This document shows positions 45,508 to 57,095 of a stretch of DNA of 64,000 bases, piece by piece. Source of the stretch: Epiperipatus broadwayi (lineage: Eukaryota > Onychophora > Udeonychophora > Euonychophora > Peripatidae); contig JAQFVV010006238.1 in NCBI GenBank assembly GCA_028023455.1, positions 3,294,572 through 3,358,571 of the forward strand, read 5' to 3'. The notes beneath the pieces are model-generated. The model ran no database searches and was not told the origin of the DNA. It saw only the letters and a list, made by a program, of their open reading frames with translations. The position numbers and the translations under genes are program-made. Position 1 is the first letter of the stretch; each line of letters begins with the position of its first letter.

Positions 45508-47850
45508 GTAAGTCTCAGATCGATAATTTAAGTAATTTAAGAAATTCTTTAACACTTAACAATTTCAGTAGGATAGTTTTGAATATTTAGCTAGGTATTG
45601 AATTCACTAAAACAATAAAATTCTAAAACATACACCAATCTATCACATATTTTGGCTACTTTTATTAAATTCCTTTTCTAACTATATCCTTGAAACAAAT
45701 CACAAGTAATCTTTTCATCAAAGTCGTAGAAGTGATCTAGTTTTTAATCTCATATATATTAATTAATCATCCCTCAGCTTTAGCTTGGAAAATTGTTTTA
45801 AATTTGGGATTCTTTCACATTTACGAAAATATAGTTTTTCTGTTGTTTTAATTTAATATAAATACGAAAAATAATTACATTGAAAACCCTTCTGTACTGA
45901 TTTTATTTGAAATGTAAAGTGTTTATCAATTGTTAGTCCAAAACAATAAATTAAACACAAATCTGGCAGTACTTAAAAAAACGTCTATTGTTCATGTTGA
46001 GATTTAGTAAGAAAGTAGTTGCTTTCCCAATAATAGACTTTTCAGTTAAATTTTTTGAGAAAAAGGAATATAAGGAAAAAAATATTTTTTCCCATTAATG
46101 ACAAATCTAAAAATAAAAACATTTGTGTTTTTAATGTTTATCTCATTCAAAAACTCAAAATTATAAATTAATCTCAATTTTGAATAAAAGTTATAGTGTG
46201 ATTAGAATGAGAGAATATTAACCAAGTAAATAACGTAGCATATAATCTATGGTTAATCTCTCATTTTAAATATTGAAAAGCATCCATAATGGAAATTTTA
46301 TTATAATTTAATACTGTTCAGAGTAAAATATATTACTTCAATTATTACACGGAACAAAAATGACTGACATCACGAATGATTAAAAATTTTTTATCATCTC
46401 TTCTTCTACACTTTAATGCAAACTTTTTTATAATTCCTTTTTTATTTTGCTTACAGTTTCGACTGCCATGCAATCCTCATCAGAGGTACAGCCTTAAGTT
46501 CAACACCACTCATAAGAATTTGAATATACACATTAAGTTGCCATCAATCTTTAAAATATACCAGTGAAAATAAAAATAAAAAATCCATTGAAACAAGAAA
46601 TCCGAGTTTATCCTACTTATTTATTTATACCAGTTACTGTGATATGTCTCGGTCTGCATTTGAAGTTTATTTTGTAGCTATAAGATAAGTTTATTATTAT
46701 TATTCTAATTATTGTTTTGTTATCATTGTTAAACTTATAATTGAACTCATTGTATTATCTAATAACAATGACGATTTACTGGTTTGTTTCCAGTTACAAT
46801 CATCAATTTGAATTGTATTAAGTAATGTTTTAAATTTTACTAAGAATATGCTTTATTTTATACAAAATAAGGAAATTCTGGATTTATCCTTTTTAACAAT
46901 TGAAAAAAATATATATTTCTTTTAATGCACTTTTCCATTGTTTTATTTAATTTTTTATGAGTTTCAATTTCCTCACGGTCTTTTTCTGATCTAAAACCAT
47001 TTATATTGCCAATGTTTTTTACATAAATATGCAAATGCGATGCTTCCTAAAACAAATCTCAAACCTAGAAACCAATGGGCAGATTTGGATATAACGTTAC
47101 CATCTAGTATTCATTGTTTTCCAATCTTATATTATATTATACAAGTTACTGCTCTTAATGCAGATATTAAACAAAGGTAGAGGTAGTCACTTGATGTTTT
47201 GTTTGATTAAAAAAAATTTTAGCCATATTATTATTTTTTTTTTTCAATTTCAACTTACGTTTGTGAAATACAGACTTTGATTTCCAAAATGAAATAAACA
47301 TTGCAATCAATAGAAAGGGATATGGACAGAGTATATTGGGAATAACAAGAAATCATAAAAAAAAAAAATGATATAAAATGATTTATAGATAAGAATTAAT
47401 GCACAATTTTCGTTTGGGTTTTAAAATATAAATATAATCCCCCAACACTTATTGAGGTAAGGTTCCTGGATCATCAAGAAAACTTGACAACGGTCTTTAT
47501 AGAAAGGAACTATGCCCCACAATGGACTATCAGTGATTGGTGATGATCATCTATAAGTGTTATCTTCATATTTTAATTGCAGTATTTATTTATTTTTTTT
47601 GTATTTCTATTTTGGCAATAATTTTATGTTTACATTTTCTATATTTAAAGAATATGACTTAGCCTAAATACGCTCATTCATAATAGTAGGTGCAAGCCTG
47701 CAATGTGTTAATTATATAATTGGTTCTATTATAGAATACTACTTGAATATGTATTTTATTCTCGAATTTTGTTTTCATTAATTATGACAATAATTTGAAA
47801 AGTTTATTAATCTAAGATTATTTAATTATATGCATATATTTTAAATTTAG
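45508..47850 (+). other. AGK intron 4 (2.3 kb)
   Basis: The shortest intron in the window. It contains the hammerhead-like motif at 46446-46495 on the minus strand; otherwise only AT-rich sequence was seen. Confidence 0.85.
46446..46495 (-). ncRNA. Hammerhead-like motif related to family B
   Basis: On the minus strand: CTGATGA (46477-46483), one extra G, a six-pair stem GATTGC / GCAGTC with an ATG loop, GAAA (46457-46460), then CTGTA. Core boxes are complete, but as in family B an extra base sits before stem II, and stem I has only two clear pairs. The flanks do not match the other family B copies closely, so it may be a separate, older element. Confidence 0.35.
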
Positions 47851-47943
47851 ACAGAACATGAAGGCCAAGCAAAACAACTTATGGAAATAATGGAAAACAC
47901 TGATGCAGTTCTCATAGCCGGGGGAGATGGAACTTTGCTTGAA
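47851..47943 (+). CDS. AGK: AGK coding exon 5, with the GGDGT motif
   Basis: A 93-base exon, 31 codons in phase 0 on both sides: [20 protein letters not shown] then [16 protein letters not shown] is the phosphate-binding signature of diacylglycerol and sphingosine kinases, and the exon follows vertebrate [31 protein letters not shown] almost residue for residue. It is the strongest single proof of identity. The donor is GTACGT. Confidence 0.96.
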
Positions 47944-50900
47944 GTACGTATTATACAGCCTATTTTTTTTTTGGAAACATAGACATTACAATAAGAAGTA
48001 ACTTTTTTTTTGTAATAATATTTTCCCCCCAACAGTTTATAGTAGTATTAAAAGTTAAACATAATTCTAAATTTTTTTATATTCCAATAAAAAATATGAT
48101 GATTTAAATATTTTACTAATTATCCAATAAGATTATGCAGGAATTACACCCTAATATATTTATAATTGTCAGTCCTATTTTAAATTAATATATCAACTGA
48201 TATTTTCTTTTAAAGGCTTTAAGAAGTTCTCAATTTAACTGTAGATAACCATTTGAGTAATGAAAGGCAATGTAAATAAATTACTTGTTTGAAAAGGCAT
48301 TGTTAATAAGAATTTCCTATAAATAATTTGTAATTGCCATTAATTATGAGAATTGGATACATGCTTTAAAAACTTTTATACGGTGCAGTTGCATGAGAGA
48401 TTGAGTGACAGTCAAGCCCAGTAGATTCTATTCAAATGACCGGGTTTCAGATTTTAAAAAATATTTTTCAACCTGTAATTATGACTAAAAATTGCTAGGA
48501 TTAACAACTAGGATAAAACATTCGTCACTATAAATCTAGAATGTGAATCCAAGTAGAACTTAGAAATTTTTTTCAGGAACTGATTTCCTAACAAGCATAA
48601 GATGACCCCCCCTCCCATTTATCTTATTGACAACTAATGGTTATAATATATATAATTATACTATTCAATTAATTAATCATAAAACATACAATTAATGAGT
48701 TGCCATCTAAAAAAAATCATTTTTTGAGTATTAATAATCAGTTACTAGGTTAGAGATTATTGTGTTAGTTTGTCCAGAGCCCGCATATAGAATTTAAAAT
48801 ATATATATTGTAACTTCTGTGTTCTTCACTTATTCACTTTATTATATTTATAACTGCCCAGGCGCCAATTCTATACAAGATAGAATAAAATTTATAATTG
48901 TTAACTACTTTTAAACTTATTTAAATGATTCTTACATTGTAATTATTCTATGGCTTAGCTCAGGATATAGTCTTCATATAGGATGCAAATAAAGTAATAA
49001 AACATTTATGGATAACAATTCTGTAACACTAATTTAATCATATGCCACACATTTATTTAATTATAAAATTATTGCAAATTATCAATTATCATATTTAATA
49101 TAGGATAGATAATGATGAGGATCGGGTATCTTTTTATCCACATCACCACCTATTCTAAGCAAAGTAGGATATATTATTAGCACTGTAATATGGTGATTTA
49201 TCATCTCCAGATAGATTAAATAAATTGACTTCTACTGGCAAATTTAGATATTCTAGGGCTATGTTATATTAAGCATATGTGTGAGTGTGCTGAAATGGAG
49301 AATCGAACGTATATAATCAAGGAATTCCTATGGGCTATTAATTTAATAAAACATTTATTAGAAATTAAAAGACAAAATAAATAATAAATAAACAAAAAAA
49401 AAATCTTTTATGCACTTGCTAACCAATTACATTGCTCTTATAGTAAAACCAAACTGACTAATATTTAATATATGAATCATATATTTTTGAATATGTGCGT
49501 TTTTATAACATTGTAGATATAATGTATTTCCAAACATTCTTTTATTAGCTTATTTATAAAACTTGGATGATGCCATAAATCAATCATCTTTTATACATAT
49601 TATAAAAGATTTATACAACACTTATCTGTTATAATTATTATATATCATCTAACACTAACTATACAAAAATATAGAAAGGCAGGGAAAATAATAACCAAAC
49701 ACTTATACTTATATACATGAAAGTTAAGTAATATCTCCAAACTCAATTTAAATAATCTAATCGTCCCTTGACCATTTCTACCTCCAACTTATAACAGACA
49801 AGGTTTTAATTCTTTATTTTTTTAAATAAACTTCATTAACAAAATTGAAGCATAATAAATACAATTTTTTTAAAATAATAATTTATAGCATCACACGCAC
49901 ATCCGAATATCTATAATCACCTATAATATAATTTCTAGATCATACAAAATAATAGATTATCATATTATAATGATATGAAGTTACATTGTTTTGTTTTTTT
50001 TTAAAGAAAAAAAAAAATGGTTATACATCTGTTGTAATCAATAACGAAAATACTTATCAATATCTTATCATTACATGTTAAGTTTTTTTTTTAAAAAAAA
50101 AAAAAAAATTTGAAAGTTGAAGGAAACATACACATTCATTTCAAAGACAACAGTAAATTATAACATAAAAAAAAAAGTCTATCCGATGGTTAAAGCATAA
50201 TTTGTTAAGAATGACAATAGTCTTTTTTTTAAATCCTAGAATTCCATGATAGGCGTTATAATAACATTTGCATGCATTGGAATTATTTATTATATATGCG
50301 CGAATAATAAAGTTATACAGTATAAAATTATCCTCTTGATATAAGATTAAATAGATAACTCTTTCATTTTAAATTTTATTTTGTGGAATATTGATAGAAA
50401 GTTATTAAAATTGAAAATCAAGCGTTTAATTATAGCATCTAATAAGAAAATTTTAGCTAGCCTTATTTTAAACAATTTTATCATTCTGATATTATATATT
50501 TTTGGTAATACTTTAAAACAAATCATAATTACTTAGCTTACAAATCATCCAGGCATTTTAAAGGTAGTGAATATGAACCATCGTTTGGCAGAAATTTGGA
50601 GGCTGGTATTCCTCTGTGGGGTGTTTATCTCCTCATTTTTATATCATTCCAGTAGTATAATAACAAAAATTCTCCACAGGTATATTATTAGAATCCTGGC
50701 AATGTTTTTTTTTATTTGTTCTAATACTCTTAGAGAGTTATTGATCCTTTTAAGCTTTATTTTTTTTTATAGCTTCTTCCTTGGGATTTTTTTTACTTTC
50801 TTCAAGTTTTAAGCTTTCTGTCTCTCTTCACCCATGCCCTCTGTGTTTCTTTTTACAATCGACTTTGGAAATGTGCCAGAATTTTTACTTATAAAATTTT

Positions 50901-51437
50901 AACAATACAATATTTGAATAGAATAAAACATAATAATAATAAAAATATTAAATATTAATTATTAATTTAGAAATGTTATTCACTATTATACAAATAATCT
51001 TTATCATTTTTAAACTTAAGATTATAAACAATACATAATTAGTAAATAATAAATAAAATATAGAAAAGAAAATTCTAATTAATAATATATTTATGCATCT
51101 GCTTATTATGACATGTAAATATTTCTACTTCATATAAACATCCCTAATGTTGTTCATCCTCCTTTTCTACTACCAAACATATATAATCCAAAACTCTACC
51201 AATCAGTACACCCAATTAAAGTTTTAATTCTTTTAAATCCTAATTTTAACTAGAAAATTACATCTCAATTCATTGTTCTCAGATAATTATCTTTAGCCAT
51301 TGTTAGCACAAATGTGAACTTCCCACATTTCTTCCTGGTGCCAACCTGAAAGGTCACAATATATATCTATTAATTTTAATAAATGATTATAAGATAGAAT
51401 ATACATAAAATTATATGTTCATGCATATTTGTGTTGT

Positions 51438-51495
51438 GTCTGTTATAGTTCTGAAGAAGATTGCTGTGGCAATCGAAACTGTCAATAGTGAATTG
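51438..51495 (+). ncRNA. Hammerhead-like motif, repeat family B, copy 3
   Basis: CTGAAGA (51451-51457), then an extra A, a perfect GATTGC / GCAATC stem with TGTG loop, GAAA (51475-51478) and CTGTC with GTC at 51481-51483. Stem I starts with TT / AA and continues through wobble pairs. Its repeat spans about 51365-51540 and ends in AATAAAGAATATAGATG, as in the other copies. It is in the AGK sense direction. Confidence 0.45.
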
Positions 51496-52999
51496 TAAAA
51501 AAGCATTGTAAAAAGTAATAAAGAATATAGATGATATTAAACTTACTGATAACTCCCACAGCATTGTAGTTGTTGATCAGTAAATTGTATCGATTTAGTT
51601 TTAATTGGAAGATAAACCATAAAAAAGTTATAAATCAGCAGTCGGCTAACCTGCTCTTATGAAGGGATGCCAGAATGACCTTCATCTTACAGTGGACTTC
51701 CATCTCTATAAAAACAAAAAATCAAGCTATGTAATTTTTATCGAATATCAAACAATCTAATTGCAAACAAGTAGCAGTTGTTGTTTTTTCATCAATAATT
51801 TTCATATATTAAATGATGTGCTCAGGCTAGTGCTCCGTAGATAGCAGATAGTGGAGAATTGGTTTGTCAAAGGCTAGGTACTGCTTTCAATGTAAACAGA
51901 GCTATAGTTAGACATAGTGTAGTGTTGAAGGATTTAAAAAAAAAAGTTTTCTGGTGAAGGAATTAAAAGACAACATCGCTAGAATATCAAAAAAACAAAA
52001 AATGGACCTGCATGTGTCATCACAAAACTCATTTCTATACCTAAGTTATTATTTAATATTAGTATGCAGCGATGGAGTGCTAGACTGAGAAATGAATCAC
52101 AGCCTGCTCTGTCAGTTCCAGTGCTCAAACATCTTAAGAACTCCCAAGCAATTGAATTATTTTAAAGATAAAATATTAATAAGGAAGAAATAATCCATTT
52201 AAGTTATTCCTCAATGAACCTCAAAGAATTGGCTCATTAGTTTAATGGCTCCAATAATATAAAAGCTATCATTCAGTCATCCAAAACTGTGGATAAAACT
52301 TCATAAAGGAACATTGTTTTATTTTTTAATTTATTATTCTATCTATTAAGATAAAAAAAGTATGAAATACTAATGAAATTGCGCAAAATTAATTGAAACA
52401 GTAAATTTACTATAATAAATTGAAGTATATTTATGAGAATTTGGCATTTGTACTAATTTTTCAGGGTGATATGTAAGTGGGGAAATAATGTTACACAATG
52501 TTGTTGCAAGTTAAGCTATCCTAAAAAACAAAACGAAATGGGCTATTTGTCAAGTTGTATGTCACAGTTTTAATCAAGCATGACTAATAAAGACAAACCA
52601 TGGGCTTAACTTTTATAAGCATGTTGTACCGTCTTCACTAGAAATGAAGACTGCTGATTAATATAATCATGGTGTTGTCGAAGCATTGATGCTAGTCTGA
52701 CAAGCATTGATATCTAAAATAAATTAGAAGCCTCTTTAGTGAACAATTTCGACAGTTAGATTAACTTTGAGTCTGCTACCTTGTTAAGGAATTTCCTTGG
52801 AAAAATTTATAAATCCACATAGATTTAAATTCAGATGATTGGTATGTCAGGTGGCTGCATTATCACATGATCACCATCTCATACTAGCACAATTGTTGTA
52901 AACAAAGGCAAAACTCTATACAGTAGTGCCACCTTGTGCTAACAAGAATAATCAATGGATGCCAGAAGGCTTATGCATAAAATCCCTATCTAGTGCCTA

Positions 53000-53066
53000 C
53001 TCATCCAATATCCCCAGACTAGTTTCTGGCTTGTGACCATCATCAGTGAGGAGTCTTGGATCTGAG
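53000..53066 (-). ncRNA. Hammerhead ribozyme type I, family A, all core residues present
   Basis: On the minus strand: CTGATGA (53040-53046), stem II TGGT / GCCA with loop CACAA, GAAA (53023-53026), CTA, then GTC (53017-53019) as cleavage triplet. Stem I pairs TCCTCA with TGGGGA (six pairs, one G-U), then an internal loop, then ATCC with GGAT and CTC with GAG across a 2-base bulge. Helix III is the palindrome ACTAGT: two pairs within one molecule, six between two. All catalytic positions of the family (including G8, and G12 of GAAA) are present. Activity is inferred. Confidence 0.75.
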
Positions 53067-53537
53067 AGCACTGCACCTAGATCTTAGGATCTAATGCAAC
53101 CCTCCAGCAGCCATCTTTTATCTCTACTTTAGTACAAAACCATGAGAATGAAATTTGGAAAAAACAATAATATTTTCAATCTAAGCTCAATAGCTTATAT
53201 AGTCATATGGGTCTGAACTCAATTCAGCACCCATACATTTTGGTGTCTTTGGCTCTTAAACAACCATAGCCACCACTATCCTATTAGGCAGGATTGGTAT
53301 TAAACCTCTAAACATCACATGATCACTATCTCATACTAGCACATAATTGTTGTAAGCAAAGGCAAAACTCTCCATACAGTAGTGCCACCTTGTGCTAACA
53401 AGAGTAATCAATGGATGTCCGAAGGCTTGTGCATAAAATCCGTATTGTGTTTTCATTCTCATGGTTTTGTAGTAAAGTAGAGATAAAAAGGTGGCTGCTG
53501 GAGGGTTGCATTAGATCCTAAGGTCTAGGTGCAGTGC

Positions 53538-53611
53538 TCTCAGATCCAAGACTCTTCACTGATTATGGCCACAAGCCAGAAACTAGGCTGGGGATATTGG
53601 ATGAGTAGGCA
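53538..53611 (+). ncRNA. Hammerhead segment, family A, inactive-looking copy
   Basis: Same structure on the plus strand, but the core is CTGATTA (53559-53565), losing the G that acts as general acid, and the cleavage triplet GTC has become GGC. Stem II (TGGC / GCCA) is perfect. It should not cleave. Confidence 0.7.
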
Positions 53612-53991
53612 CTAGATAGGAATTTCATGCACAAGCCTTCTTGCATCCATTGATTACTCTTGTTAGCACAAGGTGGCACTACTGTATGGAGAGTTTTGCC
53701 TTTGTTTACAACAATTATGTGCTAGTATGAGATGGTAATCATGTGATGTTTAGAGGTTTAATACCAATCCTGCCTAATAGGATAGTGGTGGCTATGGTTG
53801 TTTAAGAGCCAAAGACACCAAAATGTATGGGTGCTGAATTGAGTTCAGACCCATATGACTATATAAGCTATTGAGCTTAGATTGAAAATATTGTGTTTTC
53901 ATCAATTTCATTCTCATGATTTTGTAGTAAAGTAGAGATAAAAGATGGCTGCTGGAGGGTTGCATTAGGTCCTAAGATCTAGGTGCAGTGC

Positions 53992-54066
53992 TCTCAGATC
54001 CAAGCATCCTCACTGATGATGTCCACAAGCCAGAAACTAGTCTAGGGATATTGGATTAGTAGGCAC
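53992..54066 (+). ncRNA. Hammerhead segment, family A, core present, stem II mismatch
   Basis: CTGATGA (54013-54019), GAAA and GTC are intact. Stem II is TGTC against GCCA with one T-C mismatch, and stem I has an A-C mismatch at its second pair. Sense to AGK. Slow or no cleavage would be expected. Confidence 0.6.
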
Positions 54067-54841
54067 TAGATAGGGATATTATGCACAAGACTTCTGGCAT
54101 CCATTGATTACTCTTGTTATCACAAGGTGGCACTACTGTATGGAGAGTTTGTGACTGGATTATCATTACTTCTTACCTTATTAATCATTCATTCATTGTA
54201 AATTTACAAAATTTGAAATATTGTCATAAAAATTTGAGGATTAAATGAAAATTTATATAATAGAAACTCTTAATTGTAGGCTGAAAGAGAATATTATTAA
54301 AAGACTGATATGGAATGAGCAATTTTTTAAAATCCTAATATTAAGCTCTTTATTCAGATAGATTGATAATAAATTTTTCACTAATACTTGTTCATCTAAA
54401 ATTGTAATCAAAAACATATAGATTGTTTAAGACAATTTCAAAACATTACATTTAATAAAAAGGATTCTCCCAGGTAGTTTATCACAATAATAGAAAGGAG
54501 GACTCTAGTTCTCAAGGTCAATGGATCACAGCTCAAACTCGGACACCTCTGATGTCACTTATTTCTTATGATTTCTTTTTAGCTATTGAGCATTGGATTA
54601 TTATTTAGTAAGAATTTTTTTTTTTTTTTACTTCAGTGTATGTAAACCCCTTACAAAATTTGAACAATTGAAAGATGATTGAATAAAGTAGCTAGTAGTA
54701 GTATGTTATGTTATTTGTAGTACTATGACACCATGTTAGGCACTTAGTTTGATGGGCTTCTAACTGAACATCTGGAAATGAAGATTTTGATTTGAGGTAT
54801 AGATTATTATTAGGTGTGTAAAAAATGTGGTACTTATAACC

Positions 54842-55874
54842 TAATCGGGCTTGGCTGCTCGATGGCATTCTGGCTAGCCAAAATGCCTAACAAATGCCGT
54901 TTACAAGGCCTCATGACTATAGAAAACATCTAATGTTTATCTTAGCCATTAGAAGGCCGTTGATGATGACTTAGCGCAGAAATAATACGGCCTATTTCTG
55001 CTTCGCGACAGTTACTGTGAATCCACACACTTATCTTTCGTATACAGTTTGATATATATGTGTGTGTAGTTTGATTAGTCAAATTTTTACAATATACGTT
55101 ACACAATCTTTGTATTTGTAATGAATTTAAGAAACCTGACTTTATAGTAATTTTCCAAATGGCCACACCCTTATTTAGAGAAGGTGTAATGTGTAAAAGC
55201 TTGCCGAGGGTACATCAACAGAATTAGGCCGAGTTCGTGTGCGAAATCTCGTTTTCACGTGAAATACCACGTAGTTCATAAAATGGCTGGCGATTGCGTA
55301 ACTTTTTCCGCAGTTGCCGAAAACAGAAGCCGAGTATTTCTGCTGTCCAATAAAAATATACACGATTTTTTGTAAATTTCATAGAAAGCACATATTATAA
55401 ACATGTTTAATAAGTAAAGAAGACATTTATATGTGTTTGTTGTTGTTTAAAAAAGTTTGAGTTTTTTTTCTTTTGTCCAACTACAGTTACGATTTTGATA
55501 TTTTGTATTTTAGCATTACAAACAACAGAACACTAACCCTAACCCTACACAGTTGTTTTGTTATGTAGAAAGCAATAATTAAGCGAAAGACATCGCTAAA
55601 TAGACATCGCAAAAAAAGTTCTAGCAATCAATCAATTAATAACTAAAAAGGAGGAATGATGATAATTTGTCCAAAAACAGCAATTTAAAATTAAAAAAAA
55701 AGGTTGTCGTTTACTAAATACAAAATTAAAAAGGCATGAAAAAAAAAGTTATAGCAATCAATAAATTAATAACCAAAAAAAAAACAGCGATTTAAGAATC
55801 ACACGGCCCCCGTAAACCGTACATTGTATTGTTTTTGACTGCCAACAACGCCATCAAGTAGCCAAGCCCGATTA
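54842..55874. mobile_element. 1.03-kb element with 25-bp terminal inverted repeats
   Basis: The ends, starting TAATCGGGCTTGGCT at 54842-54866 and their complement at 55850-55874, match at 23 of 25 bases. A TTATAA sits two bases outside each end (54834-54839 and 55877-55882), either target sequence or part of the terminus. The inside is GC-richer at 54940-55360 and has two AGCAATCAATNAATTAATAAC copies (about 55620 and 55752). No transposase frame was found. It is a non-autonomous DNA transposon of unknown superfamily. Confidence 0.65.
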
Positions 55875-56529
55875 TATTATAATTACCAAAAATGTTAATT
55901 CTGAATTACTTAAAAGCGTATTATACATATCCTGATATTTAGTAGAGAAATATATGAAAGGATAGATAGCTATCACATAGGAATGAACTTCAGTATGCCA
56001 GTAATATTTTCCATAGTACTGTGTATATTTTATAATATACTTACAAGTTTAGTATAATTTCTTCTTCAGGCAGGCACAGTGGAATATACAAATACAAGGG
56101 AAACTCAATATTTAAATCAAAGTTCAAAGTAATGCCGCCATTTTTCTTAGAAATTATTTTCGATCTAACTTATGCTAGATTAGGAAAATAAATCAACTAT
56201 GATTACTCCTAAATAACATGCAATAAGATCATGTGACAATTTTTTTTTAGATTACATTTAATTTGTAGGATGGTTTTCTGTAATATTAAATGGAATTTTG
56301 AGCTTGCAGTTTTTTATTTATGTTTTCTATTTTTTTTTTTTTTCATTTAAAAAAAATGTTTAATAAAATAATTAATTTAATGGACGAAAATTGACGTACA
56401 ATTAAAGTTTATTCGTAACAATTTTATTAAGGAATAAAAATGCTATTTAATAATTTACTTTAATTACTTGCTTGTGGCTATTGTTTAGATATAGTAAATT
56501 TGAATAAAACTTTTTTTGTTTCTTTTCAG

Positions 56530-56559
56530 GCAGTGACCGGGTTACTTCGTAAAAGTCCA
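56530..56559 (+). CDS. AGK: AGK coding exon 6
   Basis: A 30-base micro-exon, ten codons in phase 0: AVTGLLRKSP. It continues GGDGTLLE of exon 5 exactly as vertebrate EVVTGVLRR does. Splice sites are TTTCTTTTCAG and GTAAGT. No later AGK exon (such as the IPIGFIPLG region) was found before the window ends. Confidence 0.9.
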
Positions 56560-56752
56560 GTAAGTAGTTTATTATTTTTTTTATTAAAAATGGAAATGAC
56601 TAAATAGTTCTATAGATTTAATTTTTTTTAAAATATGAAAATAATTGAATGGTTAGTCACTCAGCAGGTTATATTTGCTCCAGATATGACTGGATAAGCT
56701 TCACTCCAGGAAACTTCAGCTCTCAATATGGTGCTGTGCTTCCACTTAAACC

Positions 56753-57095
56753 ATAAAGAGTTAAAAAGTGAGTAGTTAGTTGTGCTGGATGTCATGATGT
56801 TTAAGCACCAGAAGTGATTAAGTTGAGATTCAATTCAAGAACGTTTTGTTCTTGGGTTTATCGCTCTTGTACTGCATAAACCACAGTGAACTAAAATTGA
56901 TTAAATAGTTGTGCAGGATGTTTGTGATGTTCACATAACTGAAATGACAGGTTGCGCTTTGACCTGGGAATCATAGGTTGCGCTTTGACCTGGGAATCAT
57001 TGATTCTAAAATCAGTTAATCTACTATTGCTTAAACTTTATAGTGCTAAAAATTGATTTTTTAGTTGTATGGGATGTCATGACATTTAAGCATTA
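56753..57095. repeat. Three-unit diverged tandem repeat with a 26-bp duplication
   Basis: Related blocks, roughly ACCATAAAGAGTTAAAA...TAGTTGTGCTGGATGTCATG, begin near 56753, 56878 and 57034. Within the second spacer a 26-bp unit starting AGGTTGCGCTTTGACC is exactly repeated (56949-56974 and 56975-57000). It lies 200-540 bases after the exon 6 donor. Confidence 0.6.

Larger units (their letters stand above)
52858..54150. mobile_element. Repeat family A, 1.3-kb foldback of 454-bp units
   Basis: Forward units run from 52858 to about 53441: one full unit and the start of a second; AAAACTC recurs at 52910 and 53364. The inverted half, about 53442-54150, mirrors this: GAGT recurs at 53691 and 54145. 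Both spacings are 454. The centre near 53442 joins truncated units head to head. Three hammerhead segments are included. Tandem head-to-tail units with one hammerhead per unit are the known layout of animal retrozymes; the inverted doubling is more like Penelope elements. Confidence 0.8.
47944..56529 (+). other. AGK intron 5 (8.6 kb)
   Basis: It holds family B copy 3 (51438-51495), the 1.3 kb family A foldback (52858-54150) and an element with terminal inverted repeats (54842-55874). The stretch 48000-51300 is AT-rich with long A or T runs and no recognised content. The acceptor is a good TTTCTTTTCAG. Confidence 0.8.

Noticed and set aside
55530-55560. CTAACCCTAACCCTA, telomere-like repeats
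   Set aside because: Only about two and a half units, inside a transposon-like element; too short to be a telomere or a meaningful interstitial array.
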